DNA of 64,000 nucleotides from Pseudomonas fluorescens (GTDB lineage: Bacteria; Pseudomonadota; Gammaproteobacteria; Pseudomonadales; Pseudomonadaceae), in assembly GCF_003732425.1 (NCBI RefSeq), contig NZ_MOBX01000016.1, forward strand, positions 372,001 to 436,000. The letters are read 5' to 3'. Shown here piece by piece: positions 1 to 7,799 of this stretch (positions are counted from its first letter, which is position 1; the number at the start of each line of letters is the position of its first letter). The translations under genes and the position numbers were made by a program. The notes beneath the pieces were generated by a model that made no database searches, had not been told where the DNA came from, and worked only from the letters and a program-made list of their open reading frames with translations.

Positions 1-190
1 GGATGCGTTGGCTGGCGGCCGACAAGGCGCTCACACGCGGTTCGAATGCCGCATCGACATCGAAGGGTTTGACGCTCAACGGGCTACCGTCGAGCAGCAG
101 GACTTCCAGCCCGCTGTCCTGCAACGCCAACGCCAGGGCGCTGCCGACCATTCCGGCTCCGACAATCAGCAGATCTGCGCGCATTTCCAT
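1..190 (-). CDS. ubiI: UbiI/VisC-like FAD monooxygenase, N-terminal part (runs off the left edge)
   Basis: Only the first 63 residues are present; the rest lies left of base 1. The start is the ATG complementary to 188-190, three bases after the stop of the DUF4442 gene; a second in-frame ATG at 184 is possible. Residues 6-24 hold the Rossmann dinucleotide fold (IVGAGMVGSALALAL), followed near residue 50 by the R-V-S-A-L-S signature that UbiH/UbiF/UbiI/VisC aromatic hydroxylases share. Known for the family: FAD- and NAD(P)H-dependent hydroxylation of a ubiquinone precursor ring. Its place in one operon with ubiH supports this. Which ring carbon it modifies cannot be told from the fragment. 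Confidence 0.8.
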   Translation of the reverse strand, partial: MEMRADLLIVGAGMVGSALALALQDSGLEVLLLDGSPLSVKPFDVDAAFEPRVSALSAASQRI

Positions 191-193
191 GCT

Positions 194-679
194 TTAAGCC
201 TGTCTCGCTTGCGGCTTGAGCCGCACGTAAAGGGTTTTACCGACCCGCGCCACGAGGTTGCCGGCGCCGTCATGAATGTCGACCTGCAACTGCGGCAGGT
301 ATTTCTCGCCATCGGCGGTTTGCCGGCGAATCTCGGCGAGCAGTGTCTCGTCGATGCTGAACCGGGCGAACACCGGGCCTTTGCCCGGCGCAATAAAGTC
401 GATGTCAGCGGCTTTGTCCCAGACGATGTAGCGCGAACCGAGGTTTTCCATGAGCATCAGCATGAAGAACGGATCGACCATCGAATACAGGCTGCCGCCA
501 AACTGGGTGCCGACATAGTTCCGGTTGTACCAGCCCAACCCCATCGACACCTGAACGTCGCGGAAGTCATCGCTGATATGCCGAACCCGAACACCGGCGC
601 CAAGGTACGGCGGGTAGAACGTCATCACCCAGCGCATCAGTCGCGCCTTGCCGAATGTTGCGGTCAGCCACTTAAGCAT
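194..679 (-). CDS. DUF4442 (hotdog-fold, thioesterase-like) protein
   Basis: 161 residues from the ATG at 679, which overlaps the last bases of ubiH; the frame stays open to 715 but the upstream codons lie inside ubiH. The protein has the DUF4442 pattern: YPPYLGAG near residue 30, then RNYVGTQFGGS and a hydrophobic MVDPFFMLML helix typical of the hotdog fold of acyl-CoA thioesterases. The C-terminal half is beta-rich. It lies between ubiH and the ubiI-like gene, so it is co-transcribed with ubiquinone hydroxylases. No substrate is known; a direct role in quinone synthesis would be inference from position only. Confidence 0.75.
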   Translation of the reverse strand: MLKWLTATFGKARLMRWVMTFYPPYLGAGVRVRHISDDFRDVQVSMGLGWYNRNYVGTQFGGSLYSMVDPFFMLMLMENLGSRYIVWDKAADIDFIAPGKGPVFARFSIDETLLAEIRRQTADGEKYLPQLQVDIHDGAGNLVARVGKTLYVRLKPQARQA

Positions 680-1859
680 CCGGTCGGGTTCCCAGACCCA
701 TCGCCTGACGGGCAAACCAGCGCTTGGCCGGCGGCAACAGATCGAGACCGAGCAGGCCGATGTTACGCCCCAGCGAAACCAGCGGCTGGGTGCTGCCGAA
801 CAGGCGCGTGACCTGATCGGAGAAACCGACGGTCAGGTCCTGATCGAGTCGCTGACGCTCGCGATACGCCTGCAAGGTGGCGAAGTCGCCCAGCGGTTTA
901 TCGCTGGCCAACAGTGCAGCGGCCAAGGCATCGGCATCACGCAACGACAGATTGAAACCCTGCCCGGCAATCGGATGCAGGCTATGCGCGGCGTTGCCGA
1001 GCACGGCCAGATGCGAACGTACTTGTTCTTCGGCCTCGACCAGCGTCAGCGGATAAAGATGCCGTGCGCCAACCTGTTTCAACGTGCCGAGGCGATAACC
1101 GAATACGCCCTGCAATTCGCTGAGGAAATCGCGCTCGCTCAAATCCGCCAGACGCTGCGCGTCCATTCCCAGACGGGTCCAGACCAGTGCGCAGCGGTTG
1201 TCCGGCAGCGGCAGCAGCGCCATCGGCCCTTCGTCGGTGAAACGCTCGAAGGCCATGCCGTTGTGCGCTTCGCTCGGGGTGATGTTGGCGATCAGCGCGC
1301 TCTGGTTGTACGGGCGCTTGCGCACGTTGATGCCCAACTGTTCGCGCAGCCCGGAGCGACCGCCATCGGCGAGCACCGCGAGGTCGCATTCAAGAGTGGT
1401 TTCATCGTTGAGGGTCAGGCGATAGCCGTCGGGCAGCGGTTCCATGCGCGTGACTTCCGCCGGGCAGCGCCAGCTGATCACGTCTTTGTCGATGTGCTGC
1501 CACAGGCACTGGCCGAGCCAGGCGTTTTCCACCACGTAACCCAAAGCCGGTACGCCTTCTTCCATCGCCGACAAACGCGCGGTGGAGAAGCGGCCACGAT
1601 CAGAGACGTGAATCTGCTTGATCGGCTCGGCGCGACGGGAGATTTCCTGCCACACGCCCAGCCGTTGATAAATCTGCCGCGAACCGAAGGACAGCGCCGA
1701 CGAACGTGCGTCGTAGCTCGGCTGCCAACTGTCGCCCGGAGCGAACGGCTCGATCAGGACGATCTTCCAGCCTCTCGCCTTGGCGCCGGCCTGCAGGGCC
1801 AACGCCAGACTGGCGCCGACCAGACCGCCACCGATAATTGCCAGATTGACTCGACTCAT
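672..1859 (-). CDS. ubiH: 2-octaprenyl-6-methoxyphenyl hydroxylase
   Basis: 395 residues, the usual length. FAD monooxygenase of the UbiH family, adding a ring hydroxyl group in ubiquinone synthesis at the inner membrane. The N-terminus has the FAD-binding motif GGGLVGASLALAL (residues 10-22) and, near residue 50, DARSSALS. The second FAD/substrate signature, GNAAHSLHPIAGQGFNLSLRD, starts near residue 288. The start ATG overlaps the stop of pepP by four bases (ATGA), so translation is probably coupled. The downstream DUF4442 and ubiI-like genes follow with overlaps or tiny gaps, making one minus-strand operon. Assignment to UbiH rather than UbiF/UbiI rests on overall resemblance and on the pepP-ubiH order, which is conserved in gammaproteobacteria. 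Confidence 0.93.
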   Translation of the reverse strand: MSRVNLAIIGGGLVGASLALALQAGAKARGWKIVLIEPFAPGDSWQPSYDARSSALSFGSRQIYQRLGVWQEISRRAEPIKQIHVSDRGRFSTARLSAMEEGVPALGYVVENAWLGQCLWQHIDKDVISWRCPAEVTRMEPLPDGYRLTLNDETTLECDLAVLADGGRSGLREQLGINVRKRPYNQSALIANITPSEAHNGMAFERFTDEGPMALLPLPDNRCALVWTRLGMDAQRLADLSERDFLSELQGVFGYRLGTLKQVGARHLYPLTLVEAEEQVRSHLAVLGNAAHSLHPIAGQGFNLSLRDADALAAALLASDKPLGDFATLQAYRERQRLDQDLTVGFSDQVTRLFGSTQPLVSLGRNIGLLGLDLLPPAKRWFARQAMGLGTRPDA

Positions 1860-3190
1860 GCCGCGTGTGTCCTTGCTTGCGCCATCAGCGCTTCGATTTC
1901 AGCGACGGTTTTCGGCACGCCGCTGGTGAGGATTTCACAACCGGTTTTGGTCACCACCACGTCGTCCTCGATGCGTACGCCAATGCCGCGCCATTTCTTC
2001 GCGACGTTCTGATTGTCCGGGGCGATGTAGATGCCCGGCTCCACGGTCAGCGCCATGCCGACCTCGAGCACCCGCCACTCGCCGCCGACCTTGTACTCGC
2101 CGACGTCGTGTACATCCATGCCCAGCCAGTGACCGGCGCGGTGCATGTAAAAGGCTTTATAGGCTTCGCTGGCGATCAACTCGTCGACCTCGCCTTGCAG
2201 CAATCCAAGTTTCACCAGCCCCGTGGTAATCACTCGAACCGTGGCTTCGTGCGCCTGATTCCAGTGCTTGTTCGGGGCGATTTCGGCGAACGCGGCTTCC
2301 TGCGAGGCCAGCACCAACTCATAGATCGCTTTCTGCTCGGGCGAAAACGTGCCGTTGACCGGCCAGGTGCGGGTGATGTCACTGGCGTAGCAGTCGATCT
2401 CGCAACCGGCGTCGATCAACACCAGATCGCCGTCCTTGAGCAGCGCGTCATTCTGCTGATAATGCAGGATGCAGCTGTTGCGCCCGGCGGCGACGATCGA
2501 GCCGTAGGCCGGCATCTTCGCCCCGCCCTTGCGGAATTCGTAATCGAGTTCAGCTTCGAGGCTGTACTCGTAAAGCCCGGCCCGACTGGCCTGCATCGCG
2601 CGGATATGGGCTTGCGCCGAGATCCGTGCGGCTTCGCGCATCACCTTCACTTCTGCCGCCGATTTATACAGGCGCATGTCGTGCAGCAGATGATCCAGGG
2701 CAACGAATTCGTTCGGCGGCTGAGCGCCGAGGTGGGCCTTGGAGCGGATCACATTGATCCAGTCCATCAGGTGCCGATCGAATTCGGGGTTGCTGCCCAT
2801 CGCCGAATACACCCGGTCGCGGCCTTCGATCAGGCCCGGGAGAATGTCGTCGATATCGGTGATCGGGAAAGCGTCGTCGGCACCAAATTCGCGGATCGCG
2901 CCTTCCTGGCCTGCGCGCAAGCCATCCCACAATTCGCGTTCGGCGTTGCGTTCACGGCAGAACAGCACGTATTCGCCATGTTCGCGGCCAGGCATCAAGA
3001 CGATGACGGCTTGCGGCTCGGGAAACCCGCTGAGGTACTGGAAGTCGCTGTCCTGGCGATAGACGTGCTCGACGTCGCGGTTGCGAATGGCGACCGCGGC
3101 GGCGGGCAGGATCGCGATGCTGTTGGGTTCCATCTGCGCCATCAGGGCCTTGCGGCGACGGCTGTATTCCGCTTTCGGGATATGGGTCAT
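1856..3190 (-). CDS. pepP: Xaa-Pro aminopeptidase P
   Basis: 444 residues, normal for PepP. This cytoplasmic, Mn-dependent enzyme of the pita-bread fold removes an N-terminal residue preceding proline. The N-terminal creatinase-like domain spans about residues 5-130 (YRQDSDFQYLSGFPEP). The C-terminal M24 domain shows the five metal ligands in order: two Asp in LIDAGCEIDCYASDITRTW, His in HRAGHWLGMDVHDVG, Glu in TVEPGIYI and Glu in GVRIEDDVVV. Upstream is ygfB and downstream ubiH, a very conserved arrangement in gammaproteobacteria. The gap to ygfB is only 27 bases, so the two are likely in one transcript. Confidence 0.95.
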   Translation of the reverse strand: MTHIPKAEYSRRRKALMAQMEPNSIAILPAAAVAIRNRDVEHVYRQDSDFQYLSGFPEPQAVIVLMPGREHGEYVLFCRERNAERELWDGLRAGQEGAIREFGADDAFPITDIDDILPGLIEGRDRVYSAMGSNPEFDRHLMDWINVIRSKAHLGAQPPNEFVALDHLLHDMRLYKSAAEVKVMREAARISAQAHIRAMQASRAGLYEYSLEAELDYEFRKGGAKMPAYGSIVAAGRNSCILHYQQNDALLKDGDLVLIDAGCEIDCYASDITRTWPVNGTFSPEQKAIYELVLASQEAAFAEIAPNKHWNQAHEATVRVITTGLVKLGLLQGEVDELIASEAYKAFYMHRAGHWLGMDVHDVGEYKVGGEWRVLEVGMALTVEPGIYIAPDNQNVAKKWRGIGVRIEDDVVVTKTGCEILTSGVPKTVAEIEALMAQARTHAA

Positions 3191-3217
3191 GGGCAGATGG
3201 CTTTCCCTGGCACGCGA

Positions 3218-3778
3218 TTAATGCAGCGACGGCTTGGCGGCTGGCGGCACGTCGGCTTTCTTGGTTTCCGAGAACAGCAGCAACGGCGCAACGCGCAGGT
3301 ACTCCATGACTTCCATGTAGTCGGTTTCGCCGTCTTCGGATTCTTCGAGAGCATCCTGCACTTGGGAAATGGCGGCCAGATCCTGCAGCACTTCGGTGGC
3401 TTCAGTGCTGAGCATGCTGCTGTCGCGGCAGTTCAGGCCGAAACCGCTGAGGAAGCCCTGGCACCATTGGCCCAGAGCAGCGGCGCGGTCAGCCAGCGGC
3501 GCGTCATCAGTCGGCAGCAGCAGAACGACAGTGACGTCGTCGCCGGTCAGTTCGCCTTTGACCATCTCTTGCAGGCCGATCAGGGCGTTGCGGACGTTGT
3601 CCTGGATGTCGCCTTCGAGCAGTTCGGCGGCGTCGATCAACCAGCCTTCGTTATCGAAGCCGGCACCGGCGCAACTGCGCCCGAGCAGCAGGCCATGCAG
3701 TTCGGCAGGCGAGACGTTGTGGCCGCTGGAGGTCAGCAGGGTGGCAAAGGCTTGGTACGGGGAATTCGCAATGGTCAT
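3218..3778 (-). CDS. ygfB: UPF0149/YecA-family protein YgfB
   Basis: 186 residues of the UPF0149 (YgfB/YecA) family, an all-helical small fold with no catalytic motif. Conserved features seen are the N-terminal AFATLLTSSGHNVSPAELHG segment, the GLLLG turn and an acidic C-terminal half with WCQGFLSGFGL. It is the first gene of the pepP-ubiH operon and is divergent from the zapA unit; the 125-base gap 3779-3903 must hold both promoters. In P. aeruginosa the homologue has been tied to control of ampDh3 and beta-lactam tolerance; applying that here is inference from homology. Confidence 0.88.
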   Translation of the reverse strand: MTIANSPYQAFATLLTSSGHNVSPAELHGLLLGRSCAGAGFDNEGWLIDAAELLEGDIQDNVRNALIGLQEMVKGELTGDDVTVVLLLPTDDAPLADRAAALGQWCQGFLSGFGLNCRDSSMLSTEATEVLQDLAAISQVQDALEESEDGETDYMEVMEYLRVAPLLLFSETKKADVPPAAKPSLH

Positions 3779-3903
3779 GGGCAGCTAGGCGCCAGACGGC
3801 GCTATGTCTAGAATGAAGGCCTTGTATCCTACATCGACAGACTCGCCAAGACTATTAAAGGCTGTCCGCCAGCTACCTCCCATCAGACGAACACGTGGAC
3901 ACA

Positions 3904-4113
3904 ATGGAAGACACCGACCTGCAAGCGCTGATGGCCAGACTCGAACTGCTGATTGGCCGAGTCGAGCAACTAAAGAGTCAAAATGCACTCTTACTAGCTC
4001 AGGAAAAGACCTGGCGCGAGGAACGCGCTCACCTCATTGAAAAAAACGAAATCGCCCGGCGTAAGGTCGAATCGATGATTTCGCGCCTCAAGGCCCTGGA
4101 GCAAGACTCATGA
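3904..4113 (+). CDS. TIGR02449-family small coiled-coil protein (ZapB-like)
   Basis: 69 residues from the ATG at 3904; an in-frame GTG at 3895 would add three residues. The whole protein is predicted coiled coil with heptad-spaced Leu/Ile (ALMARLELLIGRVEQLKSQN, then MISRLKALEQ) and many charged residues. This matches the TIGR02449 family that precedes zapA in pseudomonads and resembles ZapB in size and coil character. Its stop overlaps the zapA start by four bases (ATGA), so the two are translationally coupled. A role in Z-ring assembly beside ZapA is inferred from this coupling, not shown. Confidence 0.8.
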   Translation: MEDTDLQALMARLELLIGRVEQLKSQNALLLAQEKTWREERAHLIEKNEIARRKVESMISRLKALEQDS

Positions 4114-4427
4114 GTTCAAGCAATAGCGTCACCGTGCAGATCCTCGACAAAGAGTATTCGATCATCTGCCCGCAGGAAGAACGCAGCAATCTGGTCAGTG
4201 CCGCGCGCTATCTGGACGGCAAGATGCGCGAGATCCGCAGCAGCGGCAAAGTCATCGGTGCCGACCGCATCGCCGTGATGGCTGCGCTGAACATCACCCA
4301 CGACCTCTTGCACAAAGAAGAGCGCCCGGATATCCAGGCCAGCGGTTCGACCCGTGAACAGGTGCGCGACTTGCTCGATCGTGTCGATCTGGTCCTCGCC
4401 GACGATCAGAACACCAGCAAGGGCTGA
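4110..4427 (+). CDS. zapA: cell division protein ZapA
   Basis: 105 residues, typical length. ZapA binds FtsZ and bundles its filaments at mid-cell. The N-terminal globular domain carries the family pattern VTVQILDKEYSIICPQEE (residues 7-24) and YLDGKMREIR; the rest is the long C-terminal helix used for dimer and tetramer formation (MAALNITHDLLHKE). The start overlaps the upstream coiled-coil gene. The 6S RNA gene begins about 30 bases after the stop and 5-formyl-THF cyclo-ligase follows, the classic zapA-ssrS-ygfA order. Confidence 0.95.
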   Translation: MSSSNSVTVQILDKEYSIICPQEERSNLVSAARYLDGKMREIRSSGKVIGADRIAVMAALNITHDLLHKEERPDIQASGSTREQVRDLLDRVDLVLADDQNTSKG

Positions 4428-4452
4428 TTCAACCGGCCGCTTGCGGTATACT
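4424..4452 (+). promoter_or_regulatory. 6S RNA promoter
   Basis: A strong -10 box TATACT lies at 4447-4452, about seven bases before the inferred 6S start. At 17-base spacing the -35 position (4424-4429, CTGATT) is weak and overlaps the zapA stop codon. The preceding gene may also read through into the RNA. Confidence 0.55.
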
Positions 4453-4458
4453 CGCGGC

Positions 4459-4638
4459 ACTCCCTGGGGTGCTTGCCAGTTGACGATGTCCCTGAGCCGA
4501 TTCGCACTACCCTGGAAGTTGCACGTTGGGCTGGTGTGCATGTCCGCTAGACGGAAAGCCTTAAAGTCTACTGCATCTTCCACCTTGAACTTTCGGGTTC
4601 AAGGGCTAAGTTGACAGCGGTTCATCCGGGGAGCCTGA
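4459..4638 (+). ncRNA. ssrS: 6S RNA
   Basis: 6S RNA binds the sigma70 RNA polymerase holoenzyme by mimicking an open promoter and damps transcription in stationary phase. The position between zapA and the cyclo-ligase gene is the family hallmark. The ends pair: CTCCCTGG at 4460-4467 with CCGGGGAG near 4626-4633 (one G-U pair). The sequence between is largely self-complementary, with the expected long interrupted rod (for example CCTTGAAC at 4582-4589 with GTTCAAGG at 4597-4604). Ends are estimated from the -10 box and closing stem and may be off by several bases. Confidence 0.88.
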
Positions 4639-4642
4639 TTCG

Positions 4643-4678
4643 AATCCGATGTCGGTGAAAACCGCCATCGGATTTTTT
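4643..4678 (+). terminator. intrinsic terminator after 6S RNA
   Basis: ATCCGATG at 4644-4651 pairs with CATCGGAT at 4666-4673, with an inner GGT/ACC extension and a GAAA loop, followed by TTTTT. It sits directly after the closing stem of 6S RNA, so it either ends that RNA or limits read-through into the cyclo-ligase gene. Confidence 0.8.
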
Positions 4679-4715
4679 ATGCGTACGTTTTCGTCCAACC
4701 TGCCGAAGCCGAACC

Positions 4716-5321
4716 ATGACCGAACCCGCGCTGCTGCCCCGCCCGCAACTCCGCCGCCTGCTGCGCAAGGCACGCCGCTCACTGAGCAAAAGTGAACAAC
4801 GCCAGGCTGCCAAAGGCCTGTACCGGCAATTGGCACAAGACCCGCACTTTCGCCGGGCGAAACATATCTCTCTGTATCTGCCCACCGACGGCGAAATCGA
4901 TCCGCGCCTGCTGCTGCGTGAAGCGCAGCGTCGGGGCAAAGCGACTTATCTGCCGGTGCTCAGCGCCTGGCCGCGAACCAAAATGGTTTTCCAGCGGATT
5001 CGTCCCGGCGAGAAACTCAAACCCAATCGTTTCCGCATTCTCGAACCGCGAGCCAATCTGGCTCGGCAACGCAAGGTCTGGGCGCTGGATCTGGTGTTGT
5101 TACCGCTGGTAGGGTTTGACGATGTCGGCGGGCGACTGGGGATGGGCGGCGGTTTTTACGATCGCAGCCTGGCGTATCTGGCTCGACGCAAAAGCTGGCG
5201 CAAACCAACGCTGCTGGGCCTGGCCCATGAATGTCAAAAGGTCGAACGCTTGGCGCAGGCGAGTTGGGATGTACCGTTACAAGGCACGGTCAGCGACAAG
5301 GCGTGGTATTTCGCGGGATAG
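4716..5321 (+). CDS. 5-formyltetrahydrofolate cyclo-ligase
   Basis: 201 residues, usual length. It converts 5-formyl-THF to 5,10-methenyl-THF with ATP in one-carbon metabolism (YgfA/Fau family, MTHFS). The basic N-terminus RRLLRKARRSLS is family-typical. ATP and folate contacts are seen in YLPTDGEIDPRLLL and in the glycine-rich signature GGRLGMGGGFYDRSLA near residue 138. It follows 6S RNA on the same strand; in enterobacteria 6S RNA and this gene are co-transcribed. The terminator at 4643-4678 suggests partial uncoupling here. Confidence 0.93.
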   Translation: MTEPALLPRPQLRRLLRKARRSLSKSEQRQAAKGLYRQLAQDPHFRRAKHISLYLPTDGEIDPRLLLREAQRRGKATYLPVLSAWPRTKMVFQRIRPGEKLKPNRFRILEPRANLARQRKVWALDLVLLPLVGFDDVGGRLGMGGGFYDRSLAYLARRKSWRKPTLLGLAHECQKVERLAQASWDVPLQGTVSDKAWYFAG

Positions 5322-5357
5322 GACGCCGCGCAGAACAGCGGCGTCGAAAAAGCCGTT

Positions 5358-5513
5358 TCAGCGCTTGAAGGCTGTCGACTGTTGCACCTGTTGCGCGACT
5401 TCAATCGGCGCATCGGCCTTGTTGGACCACAGGCTCTGCGCGTAACCGGTAGTCACGACGCCCAGGCCGAACAAAATTACCAAAGTCCATAGTAAATCCG
5501 GTTTGCGTTTCAT
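5358..5513 (-). CDS. small single-pass membrane protein, unknown
   Basis: A 51-residue reading frame too short for most gene callers. It starts at ATG 5513 after a purine-rich GAGGGGGGCAATCG leader that supplies a good Shine-Dalgarno. A basic N-terminus (KRKPD) is followed by one hydrophobic stretch (LLWTLVILFGLGVVTTGYA) and a polar C-terminal tail (NKADAPIEVAQQVQQS), so the tail probably lies outside the cytoplasm. It converges on the cyclo-ligase gene 36 bases away. I do not recognise a characterised family; similar short proteins occur in other pseudomonads as far as I recall. Confidence 0.65.
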   Translation of the reverse strand: MKRKPDLLWTLVILFGLGVVTTGYAQSLWSNKADAPIEVAQQVQQSTAFKR

Positions 5514-5711
5514 CGATTGCCCCCCTCAAGGCACATCATCACGATGACAGCAGCGGTTTCCGTTTGTAGGCCGTGCAGCAGCGTCAAGCTTTAAAGGCCG
5601 GCATTTTGCGACAACGTGAACCTGCGCGCAAACGCTGACGTCAACCGACTGTCGGTTTGTCATAAAATTGCCGGACAACCTGCCCAATGACCGTTTCAGG
5701 AGCAAAAAACC

Positions 5712-6161
5712 ATGGCCTATTGGCTGATGAAGTCCGAGCCCGACGAACTCTCGATCAAAGGTCTGGAAAAGCTCGGCACAGCGCGCTGGGACGGGGTTCG
5801 CAATTATCAGGCGCGTAACTTCCTGCGGGCGATGGCGGTGGGCGATGAGTTCTTTTTCTACCATTCCAGCTGCCCGGAACCGGGTATTGCCGGAATCGGC
5901 AAAATAATCGTGGCGGCGTACCCGGATCCCACCGCACTGGAACCGGAGAGTCATTACTTCGATCCGAAGGCCACAGCGGAGAAAAATGCCTGGAGTGCGA
6001 TTGACGTTGAACACGTCGAAACGTTTGCGCGGGTGTTGAAGCTCGATTACCTGAAACAGCAGACCGCGCTGGCGGAAATGCCGTTGGTGCAGAAGGGATC
6101 GCGGTTGTCGGTGATGCCCGTTACACCAGAGCAATGGGCGGCGGTGATTGCGCTGCGCTGA
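5712..6161 (+). CDS. EVE-domain protein
   Basis: 149 residues comprising one EVE domain (PUA-like fold). The family signature is complete: YWLMKSEPDE at the start, W-D-G-V-R-N-YQARNFLR near residue 30, then GDEFFFYHSS and GIAGIGKIV-like strands. EVE domains bind modified bases in RNA or DNA, but the cellular target of this stand-alone form (thymocyte nuclear protein 1 type) is not known. A clear ribosome-binding site (CAGGAGC) precedes the ATG. It is a monocistronic gene, followed by a REP hairpin. Confidence 0.9.
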   Translation: MAYWLMKSEPDELSIKGLEKLGTARWDGVRNYQARNFLRAMAVGDEFFFYHSSCPEPGIAGIGKIIVAAYPDPTALEPESHYFDPKATAEKNAWSAIDVEHVETFARVLKLDYLKQQTALAEMPLVQKGSRLSVMPVTPEQWAAVIALR

Positions 6162-6169
6162 CGCGCGAA

Positions 6170-6245
6170 AAAAGATCGCAGCCTTCGGCAGCGCCTACAT
6201 TGGAATGCGTTTCCCTGCAGGAGCTGCCGAAGGCTGCGATCTTTT
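6170..6245. repeat. REP hairpin, family C (AAAAGATCGCAGCC type)
   Basis: Two inverted arms, AAAAGATCGCAGCCTTCGGC at the left and its reverse complement ending at 6245, enclose about 35 bases. The same element occurs at 36708-36781. It lies between the convergent EVE and FliL-like genes and could act as a bidirectional terminator, since TTTT follows each arm. Confidence 0.85.
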
Positions 6246-6257
6246 GACTTTAAATGC

Positions 6258-6665
6258 TTACTGAATGATCAGGTTGTTGAACAACAGATCCTCAACCACC
6301 GGCTTGCCGGTCTCGTCATTCATCACTTGCTGGGTCTGTTTCAGCGCTTCCTGACGCAGCTTCTCTTTACCTTCGATACTGCCCATCGCCTCGGTGGTCT
6401 GCTGAGTGAACAGCGCCACCAGTTGATTGCGGATCAACGGCTCGTTGGCCTTGACCAGTTTGGTCGCCTCTTCGCCAGTCACGCGCAATGCCACATCGGC
6501 CTTGTAGACCTTGAGCTTCGGCGTGCCGTCCAGCCCGTAATTGCCCACGAAGGGCGGGCTCAGGGTGATGTAGTTGACCTTCGGCGCCTCGCCTTCTTTA
6601 GCTTCTTCGGCCAGCGCTGCCACAGGCAGAGACAGGGCCAGCAACAACATGATCCACGCTTTCAC
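6258..6665 (-). CDS. FliL-family periplasmic/membrane protein, non-flagellar locus
   Basis: 135 residues from a GTG start at 6663-6665, chosen because AAGGAG stands seven bases upstream; the frame is open to 6776 but without a better site. Residues 1-18 form a signal peptide (KAWIMLLLALSLPVAALA). The mature part has the FliL-domain pattern: YITLSPPFVGNYG, then VYKADVALRVTGEEA and NEPLIRNQLVALFTQQT, ending in a short DLLFNNLIIQ strand. FliL proteins associate with the flagellar stator, but no flagellar gene is nearby and the protein is short, so flagellar function is only a family-level guess. Confidence 0.75.
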   Translation of the reverse strand: MKAWIMLLLALSLPVAALAEEAKEGEAPKVNYITLSPPFVGNYGLDGTPKLKVYKADVALRVTGEEATKLVKANEPLIRNQLVALFTQQTTEAMGSIEGKEKLRQEALKQTQQVMNDETGKPVVEDLLFNNLIIQ

Positions 6666-6815
6666 AATTCGCTCCTTATCCGGTTTGCGGCCTAGCATAA
6701 CGACCCGCCGCGCAAGCACAAGCTTATGGCTGACTATCAGGGCCGGGCATGCTCGTTGACCCGTTGACTGACACATCTACACTTATCGGCCATCACTCCC
6801 AAAGGAATAGCCCTG

Positions 6816-7793
6816 ATGAAAGCCGTGCTGTGCAAAGCCTTCGGCCCTGCCGAATCGCTGGTGCTGGAAGACGTCGCCAGCCCCGCCCTGAAGAAGAACG
6901 AAATCCTGCTGGACGTGCACGCCGCAGGGGTCAACTTCCCGGACACGCTGATCATCGAGGGCAAGTACCAATTCAAGCCGCCCTTCCCGTTCTCGCCGGG
7001 TGGTGAAGCGGCTGGCGTGGTTCGCGAAGTCGGGGAAAAGGTCAGCCACCTCAAGGTTGGTGACCGGGTCATGGCCCTGACCGGCTGGGGCAGTTTCGCC
7101 GAGCAGGTCGCGGTGCCAGGCTATAACGTGCTGCCGATCCCGCCGTCGATGGACTTCAACATCGCCGCCGCATTCAGCATGACCTACGGCACCTCGATGC
7201 ACGCGCTCAAGCAACGCGCCAACCTGCAACCGGGCGAAACCTTGCTAGTGCTCGGTGCATCCGGTGGTGTCGGCCTGGCGGCGGTGGAAATCGGCAAAGC
7301 CATGGGCGCCCGCGTCATCGCCGCCGCCAGCAGCGCGGAAAAACTTGCCGTGGCCAAGGCTGCCGGCGCCGATGAGCTGATCAACTACAGCGAAACCAGC
7401 CTCAAGGACGAAATCAAACGCCTAACCGATGGCCAGGGCGCCGATGTGATCTACGACCCGGTCGGCGGCGACCTGTTCGACCAGGCCATCCGCGCCATCG
7501 CCTGGAATGGTCGCCTGCTGGTGGTGGGTTTTGCCAGCGGGCGCATCCCGGAACTGCCGGTCAACCTTGCCCTGCTCAAAGGCGCGGCAGTGCTCGGTGT
7601 GTTCTGGGGCTCCTTCGCCCAGCGCCAGCCGCAAGACAACGCGGCGAACTTCCAGCAATTGTTTGGCTGGTTTGCCAAGGGCAAGTTGAAGCCACTGGTG
7701 TCGCAGGCCTATCCGCTGAGCAATGCAGCGCAGGCGATCAATGACCTTGGCCAGCGCAAGGCGGTGGGCAAGGTGGTGGTGCAGGTGCGCTGA
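6816..7793 (+). CDS. NADPH:quinone oxidoreductase (zeta-crystallin-like MDR)
   Basis: 325 residues of the zinc-free medium-chain dehydrogenase/reductase family. The GroES-like N-terminal domain runs to about residue 120 (HAAGVNFPDTLIIEGKYQ, SPGGEAAGVV). The Rossmann domain carries the quinone-reductase motif LVLGASGGVGLAAVEIGKAM near residue 143. Zinc ligands of alcohol dehydrogenases are absent. Such enzymes reduce quinones or activated double bonds with NADPH; the actual substrate is unknown. AAGGAA precedes the ATG. The gene converges on the histidine phosphatase six bases away. In P. aeruginosa the homologue also lies beside glpT, by memory. Confidence 0.88.
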   Translation: MKAVLCKAFGPAESLVLEDVASPALKKNEILLDVHAAGVNFPDTLIIEGKYQFKPPFPFSPGGEAAGVVREVGEKVSHLKVGDRVMALTGWGSFAEQVAVPGYNVLPIPPSMDFNIAAAFSMTYGTSMHALKQRANLQPGETLLVLGASGGVGLAAVEIGKAMGARVIAAASSAEKLAVAKAAGADELINYSETSLKDEIKRLTDGQGADVIYDPVGGDLFDQAIRAIAWNGRLLVVGFASGRIPELPVNLALLKGAAVLGVFWGSFAQRQPQDNAANFQQLFGWFAKGKLKPLVSQAYPLSNAAQAINDLGQRKAVGKVVVQVR

Positions 7794-7799
7794 AACACT

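Noticed and set aside
1865..3811. Long open frame of 648 codons opposite pepP and ygfB
   Set aside because: Shadow frame caused by high third-position GC; pepP and ygfB have complete motifs on the other strand, and the shadow has no recognisable domain or ribosome-binding site.
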